From assembly GCA_000320545.1 (NCBI GenBank), contig ADNK01003182.1, positions 5,001-27,500 of the forward strand: a stretch of 22,500 bases of DNA, written 5' to 3'. The number at the start of each line of letters is the position of its first letter. Position 1 is the stretch's first letter. Source of the stretch: Bigelowiella natans CCMP2755 (lineage: Eukaryota; Cercozoa; Chlorarachniophyceae). The translations under genes were made by a program, and so were the position numbers. This document shows positions 1-9,381 of the stretch, in pieces. The notes beneath the pieces were generated by a model. That model searched no databases and was not told where the DNA came from. It saw only the letters and a list, made by a program, of their open reading frames with translations.

Positions 1-595
1 AGAGCTAGGTCATGTACATGCGTTGCATGCATCGACGCGGCCATGTACGTAGACTATGTAAATGTACGCTGTAAATGTACGCTGTAAATGTACGCTCATT
101 ACATGCATGCCTGCTATATGTGCTACTTAGCGTCCTGAAATCAGCTCTGTGCAATGCACATTTACTCCACTCGACCACGCGACTTGTCGCGAGGCCAGGG
201 CATGCACTATGATGATTTATCGAGGCACAGTTTCGGACTACTAGTGGCAAGAGAATTTAATGACTACAAATAAGTTTCGTTCCATATAAATAATAATAGA
301 TGTAATTTTGTTCCTAGATTTGATCGACGACCGCAGTAAAACAGAGGAAACCATTTTGCTTTATTATATAGTCATCATCGTCTAATGATCTATATAATGA
401 CTGGCACAGATTGATTTGTGTGCATATTATTACCCCAATTTGCCGCTACAATTGCCACTAGTAGTAGATCAGAGCAACCATGAATAATCTAAGATACTAA
501 ATTCAAGTCTAGCATGTCCTTATTAATTGTTTTATCGTCATCAGTCTTATGGCAAGAAGCGCGGCTTTTGAAGACAATTCTATCAGGTTAGTCTT
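1..595. other. Intergenic region downstream of the TFIIS-like gene
   Basis: I find no convincing exon here. The left edge has a three-copy tandem repeat, listed separately. The rest is AT-rich with frequent short palindromes (TGCATGC, CTAG, ACTAGT), a flavour also seen at 9967-10900 and 17600-18300. The open frame at 5-250 on the minus strand lies in this repeat-bearing stretch and has no recognisable domain, so I did not annotate it. Confidence 0.6.
58..96. repeat. 13-bp tandem repeat, three copies
   Basis: Three perfect head-to-tail copies of GTAAATGTACGCT lie at 58-70, 71-83 and 84-96. Related fragments (CATGTAC, ATGTACG) flank them, which suggests decayed further copies. It is a minisatellite-like tract in intergenic DNA. 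Confidence 0.85.
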
Positions 596-1198
596 TCAGT
601 TAGAGTCCTTTGGCTCGCGATTTTTATCCGCTGTTTTCTGCTTCGTCGTACTACTCATGGACCTATTTGCTTGCGCTTTCTGTTTGTAGGTTAGAATAAT
701 TATCTCTCAAATTTAGCGTGAGCAACCATAACTACTCCTAGCAGAAAAATTGCAATGATAGGTAGTTCTTGCTGCTGTTGTTGCTGTTGTTATTGTTGTT
801 TTGCCTGCTTCCCCTTCCCTTGTATTTCCTCTACTACTATTCTCATTACCAATCTTTGGGGCCATTCAAGTTTAGAAGCTGGCAACGACCTGTGAGTAGT
901 TTGATTACAGTGATAGAGAAGAACGATGATGACGATGTTGATGATCAGATATATGCAATCCAACCACATCGCGATCTACTTTGTTCTTCCTCCCCTCCCT
1001 CCTCCCCTTCTAAACATTCAATATATTATCATTTTTATTTTTATGTCCTCTACTTGAGTTTCTTCTCTTCCTCCGGAGGTAATGGCCTTCCTACGATTTG
1101 TATGATACTCCCGCATACGCTACAGCAGTACATTTTCGCCACATTCCTAGCATGGCCGCTTAGAACCTGATTTGTCACCGAGGTTGGCAATACATTTA

Positions 1199-1236
<38 letters not shown>

Positions 1237-2017
1237 TTCTGTGAAATTATCATGTTACTGGCGGAGGATGACATTGCTGTCCCTCTGTTTTCCTGCTTGC
1301 TATCACATCATGACAATATGTATTATTTTTATTTTTACTTCTATTACTACTACCTTCAACTGCTGCCTCTTCTTCTGGAGATACATGAAGACGTCTGCTA
1401 GCTTCGACTGCAGAGACAATTAACGTCAGATGTAGTAGGTATTCAGAAGAAAAAGATTGATGATGTAGTTTTTGGTGGTAACATAGAGGTGTTGCTCTGC
1501 TCATTATCCAGCTATTGGTTCCCTTAAGGAACGAAGGGAGTGAGAGGAGCGAAAAGAAGAAAGTAGGAACGTACATACAGAGAAAGAGGGGAGAGGGGGG
1601 AGGCCAGCAATGACAGCTATTACAACCTGTCTTGCAGGGATTTGAGAGAATTTTTGTAGACGTTTAAGAGCCTTAAGCACGAGTTTCTGGTCGGTCTCGA
1701 TCTTCTTCATCTCCGACACAATCTTCTCTCTGAATTTTGTTGATCATCATCACCAGACGAAAGTGAACTTGGGGCGAAGTTGCCGAGATAGATGTAAAGC
1801 ATATCCGCAACAAGCAGTAACACAAGAAGTTTACATATACGTGGTGAAATTAGTAGTACGACAATAACCTAATAATATCAGCTTGTTGCGTAGCTTTCGC
1901 AGTTCCTTCCTCCCCTCCTAAAATCTCTACCCATCGATCTTTCTCCTCCAGCTTTTCAAGTTTGTTGGGTTCGATCCTGCCGTTTTTCACCATTATCATC
2001 ATCATCGCCATCATCAT
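596..2017 (-). CDS. Lysine-rich helical protein, TFIIS N-terminal (LW)-like, six exons
   Basis: On the minus strand the exons are about 2017-1869, 1729-1627, 1407-1354, 1166-1132, 889-850 and 679-596. Intron phases agree at every junction and the model gives about 154 residues ending in TGA. The product is rich in Lys, Glu and Gln. Its core, KALKRLQKFSQIPARQ then SKLADVFMYLQKKRQQ and HARNVAK, has the look of the four-helix TFIIS N-terminal/LW domain found in transcription elongation and Mediator proteins (LLxxLxxLQ followed by a VxxLxK helix). The tail is basic and Ser/Thr/Lys-rich. Start choice is uncertain: an in-frame TGA at 2026-2024 is followed by ATG codons at 2017, 2014, 2011, 2005, 2002, 1999 and 1993, all within a GAT/ATG microsatellite. 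The 1132 donor (GTACTG) is weak. The exon chain is better supported than the family call, since coiled-coil proteins can look similar. Confidence 0.5.
1201..1232. repeat. (GT)n microsatellite
   Basis: About 16 GT units, lying in an intron of the minus-strand TFIIS-like gene between the exons at 1407-1354 and 1166-1132. On the gene's sense strand it reads (AC)n and sits a few tens of bases upstream of the acceptor before 1166. Confidence 0.95.
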
Positions 2018-2115
2018 CAACAATCACTGCCGCTACTACTACTACTATTACAACCATAAACGTCTAATATTATAGGTAATTATTCTATATGTGGTACATC
2101 ATAAACAGGTGCAGT

Positions 2116-3210
2116 TTACCAGAGGAGCGCTCCGATGAGGGCCAGAAGAGGCTCAGGCTTTACAGGGGGTGTGATCTTCACATCAGTAATCCGCACTGCA
2201 TTGCATCCCTACACAATATAAAGGGGGAAATGGAAGAAGAAGAAAAAGAAGAAGAAGAGTGACGATGAGGAACGATGCTTCTATTTCTAATAAAAGCAAC
2301 GCTGATATCATCACTAAGATCATTTGGCGACACAAAGTTAAAAGATGAAGCCAAACGCGACAGCTACGGTCGTAAAACCGAACAAATAAACTGCATCACC
2401 TCTGGGTAGCTTCGGTTCGATTCTCCTTCACTTGAAGCGGTGTTTTCTATTGACATGTTGCCGCTCAAACCTGCCTCAGAGAATTGTTTCTTGAAAGCCG
2501 CGACGGCTGCCTGTGCCTGATTATGATCATAATGTTAGTAATGATAATAGCATCGCGCCAAGTCCTCGCCAACAACTAACCTGTTTCTTGGTGTTGGTTA
2601 CTAGTTCGATTCGAACATCGTCGCTCCCGAGCCAGAGCTGAGATTTAAAGATTCATAACCAAAAAGAACTCTCAACAGAGGAAAGCAATGAGAGAATGGG
2701 AATACTTGCGAGACTATCTCCCCAGTATGAGCGAACTAACAACAAACCCAAATTATAATTACCTTGTCAAATAGCAGCTGAGGGCTGTTAAAGAGCTGAC
2801 AGCGATGGTCTAATATGGGGTTTTCCTTGTAGCAAACGATACAGCAAATCGGGTAAATACAACGACGGTATTAACAGCAGGCAGATAACTCCACCAAAAC
2901 AGCACTGGCGGCGTTGGGTATCAAAATATATGTTTGCATCTTTGAGGTGAAAGTGTGCAATACCGATTTGATTCCCTTCCTGAGATTCATATCGATGAGG
3001 TTTTCATAAAGGACTGCACGGCAACAATGGTGACAAAACAAATCAAGCAGATTATTCCTGGTTAACAAAAAAGAAAGAGGAAGATGGCATCTTTCAAAGG
3101 GAAGACAATCGATTTGTTGTCATACTTATATTCCGTTTCGCATCCTTTGCCTCACTTGTAAGACCGTCAGATTTACCCGACGGAACTTCCTTCGTCGTGG
3201 GGTCCGACAT
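2116..3210 (-). CDS. Hypothetical 154-residue protein, six exons
   Basis: Minus-strand exons are 3210-3126, 3013-2964, 2825-2763, 2637-2581, 2516-2400 and 2208-2116. All have GT donors and AG acceptors and the phases match throughout. The protein starts MSDPTTKEVPSGKSDGLT and ends at a TAA at 2118-2116. Its parts in order are a polar Lys/Ser-rich N-terminus; a helical stretch (LYENLIDMNLRKGIKS); a central segment containing LWLGSDDVRIELVTNTKKQ; an Ala/Lys helix (AQAAVAAFKKQFSEAG); a Ser/Glu-rich linker; and a C-terminus KPEPLLALIGALLW. The last residues are hydrophobic but too short for a sure membrane anchor. I do not recognise the family. Its stop lies about 100 bases upstream of the TFIIS-like gene's start on the same strand, so the two are head-to-tail. 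An alternative acceptor before NNLLDLF (near 3059) was discarded because it brings an in-frame stop. Confidence 0.6.
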
Positions 3211-3883
3211 CTACGCAGGAATAGGTTCAGTCCTTATGAGAGATCATGAGATCTGCAATGCTCATAAAATTTTTATAACTTTATATTCTTTGAAATTAAG
3301 TTAACGTTGAGGGGTGAACGCTTGAAAGCGCTGGAGAGGGGAGACGCATTAAGATTACCACGATGATAGGCAGCTGCTTCCTCGCTTCGGGAAATGAAGT
3401 CAATCAGTGAATCACAGGAGAGTCTCGGAAATAATGAATCACAGGAAAATCTCGGGACTCTTTCTGCGTCTTCCAACTCCTTATAAAATGACCCTGCATG
3501 TTCGAAAGAACCAGCCCAATTTTACGCATAAATAGGATTTTATTTACGTCTAAGGATATAAACCGCTTGTATATTACGGTTTTCTCTCATGTCGTAATCT
3601 ATGTTGTGGCTGAAAGAATCTCATCCTGGCTACCTTCGAAAAGCTTGAGAAGGAATCTGAGAAAGTTCACCCACCACGTACGGAGCAGCTAACCGCTGAA
3701 TAAAAAAATGATAGAGAGTAGTATGATGCAAAGAAGGGAGCAAGAGCTATATTTTATACGCGCTGATGTTTTGAAACAGTTTTGAGAGCGTTTGCTGTAT
3801 TGTTCATAGCAATTAAGTCTAGATAAGGAGCAAAAACTGAGAAGCGATATCATCCCTGATCAATAACATTTCTCAGCTTCAAC
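3211..3883. other. Divergent intergenic region between two gene starts
   Basis: This stretch separates the start of the minus-strand hypothetical gene (3210) from the start of the C2-WW-UBA gene (3884), so it must hold both promoters. I see no clear TATA box at a standard distance. Two copies of a short phrase, GAATCACAGGA, occur at about 3410-3420 and 3437-3447. CTAG is almost absent here, unlike the 3' intergenic regions. The small open frames at 3273-3476 and 3498-3692 show no domain. Confidence 0.5.
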
Positions 3884-4454
3884 ATGGCTCAGCGCCGACT
3901 GGGGAGATATGACGTTAGAATCTATCAAATTTCATGTGAAGATCTAGTGGGAAAGGACAGGAGTGGGAAAAGCGACCCCTATGTTAAGTTTGACTTCGAT
4001 AAGTACAGGAAATTCAACACCCCGGTATGCTATTCGAGAGCAACAGCAATCTCAACGTTGGTGTTCTTAGATTCAATATGGATGTAGGTTTTGCGGAAGA
4101 CTCTAAATCCATCGTGGGATACGGATGAGTCCTTTAAGTATGCAACACAATACCCTGATCGGCTTATGTACAAGCACCTCCTCATCACCGTCCAAGACAA
4201 GGTGAGCTACTAACTGTCTGAGTTTCAAAAGAACTCTATCGATGGTTGTGACTCTTGTAAATATCAGGATTTTTGGGGAAAGGACTACATTGGAAGTGTG
4301 AAAGTGGACCTTCACACCCTGCTCACGGGGCCGGTGCTTCCTAAAGAATCCTCAACGTTTCATCATGATGTTAACATGTATGGTGGGTATTTAGGTTTGT
4401 CACAACCTCACAATCAACAATAAGGGGGAGCCAGCTGGACGCATTAAGTTTAAG
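3884..4454 (+). other. First C2 domain (C2A), likely calcium-binding
   Basis: Four exons encode about residues 9-127. The strand YDVRIYQISCEDLVGKD leads into GKSDPYVKF. NPSWDTDESF follows, then LLITVQDKD, FWGKDYIGSVKV and finally EPAGRIKFK. Acidic ligands expected of calcium-binding C2 loops are present: D25 and D31 in loop 1, and D84, D86 and D91 in loop 3. Calcium-dependent membrane binding is therefore likely, as in the NEDD4 and PKC type C2 domains, but this is an inference from residues alone. Confidence 0.85.
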
Positions 4455-7400
4455 GTATTATCTTCCACTCATCCACCTTCATTGCCGGCAAGATACTCGG
4501 CCATGAGCCCTGTTTTTCCAATATCCTCAACTAATCATCGCAATTTTCACCTCAGCTCGAGATGACAGAGATTGTGAACTTCAAAGTTAAATTCAAGTCT
4601 GCGGGTCTCACAGGCCTTCCTCGTATAAAGTAGTATCACCATTAAAAAAGAATCTGATTTCGCGTAAAGTTTTTGCTACGTTTTTGTCTTTTGCTACGCA
4701 TTCTCTCGTGAAATCATCATCTGAAACCAATCTGCACGTAGCGGACGGGAGCCTTCGACTAGCCTTCACTTTTCCACGGATGTAACTGAACATAAGCTGT
4801 CGGTGACTACGCAAGTGCAAAATGAGACCAGCAATCCAGAGTGGCTACGAGTTGAGCAACTGCGTTTCAACACGCATTTACGAGAGCTTTTCAACACCCA
4901 ACTTAGGGTACTACAGTGCTACTTTCACTTGTTTTACCTTTTTGCCTTTATCTTCGAAATCGCTTCTATCGGCCCCAAGCGATAGGGGGACAGGAATTGT
5001 GGGGGGCGGGGGGGTGGTAATTTCATCTCCGTGTAGTTGCAATCGTGACTACTCCTTTACCCGGACGTTGTATTAATACTATCAGATGGAAGTGCTGGAG
5101 AGTGGACACGTGATCGGATCTGCCAAGATCCCATTCAGACTCAACTACCCGTAATATTCTTCATTTCAAAAAATAACAGAGAGGGGAAGTACGTTAATGA
5201 ACGAAGTTGAAAAATCTTGGCAGTTTTTTTTGAATACCACAACTGATGGAACAGGATGTGGCATGCTGTTTATGCTGGGCTAGTAGTTGTATTCGGATGT
5301 TCTTCTTCTTCTCTTCTTCTTCTTCTTCTCTCCTGGGCGTATACATACTAAATATATTATTGTCTCCGTGCATGAATAAATGAGTTTGGTGGTGAGGAGA
5401 GATTGTTGGTTTTAGGAAAAGGGTCGGCGACGATGTACGAATCCAAGCAGATGTTGTGGTAGTAGCAGTATTAGTAAGTAATAAGAGTAGCAATGCCCAT
5501 CACAATGCCACCGATTGGCGAATTGCCTCTCACCATTTTGCGCACTCCTCCATTCACGATTTGTGCAATGTCCGGGTGGTCTCCGTACATCATTACATTA
5601 TTTGCCCATTGTCGAGGGCGTGGTCGTTGTCCCAACGAAATTACTGACAGCATTATATATACCGCCCATCCATCCTTTGGCGGTGGTTGTTTCAGATGAA
5701 TGATGGTTCGCGAGGGGTGAAATTCGACGCAATCGTGTACTACAAGGAGTTTCCAACAACGGCTCACATGGTTGGGGGGGAGCACACTGACAACGGCATC
5801 ATCTATGCGCAATACTTCCACCCCATAGTCGATAGGCCTAAATACTGTAAAGTGGTGAGTTCTCTCCCCCCCCCCCCTTCCCCCTCTCCCTCTCTCCCTG
5901 CTCCCTTATTCTAGTGATAGGGGTAGGTGCTGTTCGGGGGAGTCACATTGCAACAGGAAGTGCGAATGTGGTAGTCTCTACTGCACCCGTGTTGAGGAAG
6001 ACGATGTCAAGAGGAGGAGGAGGAGGAGGAGGAGGAGGCGGGGTCAGTGTCGGGGGAGGGGCAAGACCAGCAGCAGTTGTGCAACCTGTAGTGTCAGGGC
6101 AAGTGCTCACAGGGACGATTGTGACCAGTGCAGCTCCCAGGTACTAGTACTACTAGTAGTGGTAGTAGTAGTAGTAGTAGTAGTAGTAGTAAATCGCCGA
6201 CTACTACTTCACCCCTAGCAGGAACATAAAACAAGAAGCCCATGAACGTGTTTTTCCAACTGCTGTCAAAGAGAGAGCATTGTAGTAATAGTAGTAATAA
6301 TAGTGATAGTGCCACGCTATTTTCCTGTTCGGCTGCTGCCAACAGCTCTGAATCTTCCTCCCCGTTGTTGTCCCCCATCATCTCATTTCTCGCTATTTCA
6401 CACTTTATCCTTCACTAACCCCTCCTCCTCCTCCTCCCCCTCCTCCTCCTCCTCCTTGTAACATCTAACAGAGTGATAAGTTCTGCTCCTGCTGCAGTAA
6501 CTGTACAGCCTACCGTTGTGACAACTGCAACGCCAACAAGCTATCTTAACCAGGTGTTTGTAGTAGTAGTAGTTGTTGTTGTTGAACAAGTCATTATCCC
6601 CCCTCCCCCTCTGTTTGCACGTGCCCTTGCCGTCCACAGACTATTCATGAAATATCTGTAGTCTCACGGCTGATACAGACGCTTACAATAATTAACAAGT
6701 GATCATGAGCCATATGGAATTATCTGCTGCTGCGGTCGCTCCAAACTCACCCAGTCTCTCTCTATCTCTCCCTCTCTCTCTATCTGTCTTTCATGATATT
6801 CATTATTACTACTACTACTATTAGTTACATCCGGCGGATCGAGAAAGGACCATCAGAATGGGCCTTCCGGTTAGCTGCTGCTACTGCTGCTGCTGTTTGA
6901 GCAAATTAGTGCATGAGACGTACGCATGATGGCAATGATGATAATATGTGGTGGTGATATACCAATGTGAATTCTTGCGATGTGGTGTAAGAACACTCTT
7001 ATAATAAACAAACAACCCCATTCTATTTTTACCTCGCATCATCATCAGCCCTCCCTTCCACACTCACACACATACACGCAGGCACCGTGGACTGCCATGT
7101 AGCCCCAAAACGCCGTCCTTACTATGTCAACCACGTCACGAAGAAGACGCAATGGATTCCGGTGTTATGCTGCTGCTAATATTAAATGATCATAATCATG
7201 ATGATGATGATAATGATGATGATGGTGCTGCTGCTGCTGCTTCGTGGGCTGCTTGTTTCATTATGCCTATGAAAACAACAACAAGAACAACAACCACAAC
7301 CACAACGACAAGCGACACATTTTTGCTCATATTTTCCCCAATCTCCAGAAAGACCGGAGAAAATGCATACCCCTCAAACTTCTACCATTAATAATAATAA

Positions 7401-7906
7401 TAGTGTTAATATTATTCCATCTCTTTTTCCTGATATACGTCCAGCCAACAGTGCGGCAGCAGCAGCAGCCGAAGCCTCATCAGCCGGCGAATGTTCAGGT
7501 TGTGTGCGCGTATAATTACCATAATTACCACCATCACCACCACCACCACCAACAACAACAACATTGTCAAAACCATCACTCTTACACCGCCATTTTATGC
7601 AGCTGTACGGCCAGTCTTTACATCAAGCAAACTTCGTTAATCGCCAACCCGCTGTACCTGTCGCGGTAAGAATGAATGATGACAATGTGTGGTGAATCCC
7701 CACGCAGCTATACATATACAACACAAGCTAGCTAGTACCTACGACGAACGAATCAACGAATATAAATCAAGCAATCGATGGATGAAAAGAAGACAATGAG
7801 GATATGCAAATACCACACGGCTGCTCCACCTACACGCAGATATCTCTGTTATTATTGTTGTTGTTGTTGTTGTTGTTGTTGTCATCGTTTTGTGAGAGAG
7901 ATTCCG

Positions 7907-7938
<32 letters not shown>

Positions 7939-8226
7939 CGTAATGCCACAAACCATGATTGTAATCCATATCCGTACTATTTCTACTATTTCTACTATTA
8001 TTACTACTACTACTACTACTACTACCTACTACAGCGTCCTATACATCAGCCAAGGCAGCAGCCGATGGTACATCAAGTGACCCATACCATGGCCTCGATG
8101 CAACTCGCAAAGAAGTAAGAACGAATCACGACGTGGTGGTGATAATGATGATGACCATGAAGATGGCGATACTGATGATAATGATGATTATAATATGATG
8201 TGGTCACGAGTAGAATGATGATGATG

Positions 8227-8257
<31 letters not shown>

Positions 8258-9177
8258 CAAGCGTATCTCCAAAAAGGTGCAACTTTCCGCCTGTTAACAC
8301 GCAAAGTCTTTATACGCTCACAAACATGGGCTTCGGTTCGGATCTTGCGAAGGAGGTACAAACAACTATCACTGCCTGCTTGCTACCGTCCAACACACGT
8401 CAGTAATCACGATTCGCTGCCATCGTCATCGTCGCCATCATCATTACCATCGCCGTTGTCCATTGTGATGATCATGATCATGATGATCATGGTGATGATG
8501 ATGATGATGATGATGATGACAATTGCCTGAAATCCCTGTGTGTTTCCGAATGTACCAGTCTCTAGCGCGCAACCAAAATAACATCCAGAATGCGATTCAA
8601 TGGCTGTCAACCAACCCTGTTCCCCTTAGTCCTTCCTGGTAGTACCATCCATCACCATAGGAAGAAGAAGAAGAAGAAGAAGAAGAAGAAGAAGACCACC
8701 CCCGTGTGATATGATATGATGTGATGTGATGATGACGACGATGATGATGATAAAGATTCTCGTTTTAAACGGCTGTTTATGTGTGAGGCACAGAAGCTTT
8801 CCTCCTTCTCCTCCTCCTCCACCACCACCACCACCTCCTCCTCCTCTGTAGCCATGCAATGCTTACTGTCATATTCGGCTGCGATAGCCGTAGTACTGCT
8901 ACGGTGTATCATCAGCTGCAACTCGCATTGTATATAAAATATTTTAAAAATAATAATAATTTATATATAAATATCTCCGTCTTGACACTTTTTTAGGGAC
9001 TTGCGCGTGGACAAGAAATCCCACCGACTGTACTATGCGAATAAGGTAGTAGTGCTGATCACCACCACCTCCTCTTCTATCATCGTTCTTCAATCGATTC
9101 ATGTAACATATTTTCCTGCATTCTTTCTTCCTTTCTTCACATCCCGCTCTAAATGAATCAATCGTAAACACGCTACG

Positions 9178-9210
<33 letters not shown>

Positions 9211-9349
9211 GCTACTGCTGCTACTAAAAACTACACAAGGAGGGGAAATTCACTCAGTGGGATCGTCCGATTATTAGCCAAAAGCATGAGCCGATGTTGA
9301 AGGTAGTAATCAATCGTAACTAGCAATTTCGCGAGAGTGGTAGTAGTAA

Positions 9350-9381
<32 letters not shown>

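Noticed and set aside
769-1170. 133-codon plus-strand open frame rich in Leu and Phe
   Set aside because: It starts in a TTG/CTG repeat and overlaps, on the opposite strand, two exons of a phase-consistent minus-strand gene. The hydrophobicity comes from pyrimidine-rich repeats.
3059-3210. A membrane helix (IICLICFVTIVAV) in the hypothetical gene, using the acceptor at 3059
   Set aside because: This reading meets an in-frame TGA with no donor before it. The downstream acceptor at 3014 has a better pyrimidine tract and keeps the frame through all later exons.
7804-8118. Long Leu/Ser/Tyr-run open frames across 7739-8118 on both strands
   Set aside because: They are translations of stop-free triplet repeats (TTG, TAG read out of frame, TAC) inside an intron with clear splice sites on both sides.
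7853-9380. CRISPR-like impression from regularly recurring repeats
   Set aside because: These are simple triplet microsatellites with no conserved direct repeat and no unique spacers of constant length. The locus is also clearly eukaryotic.
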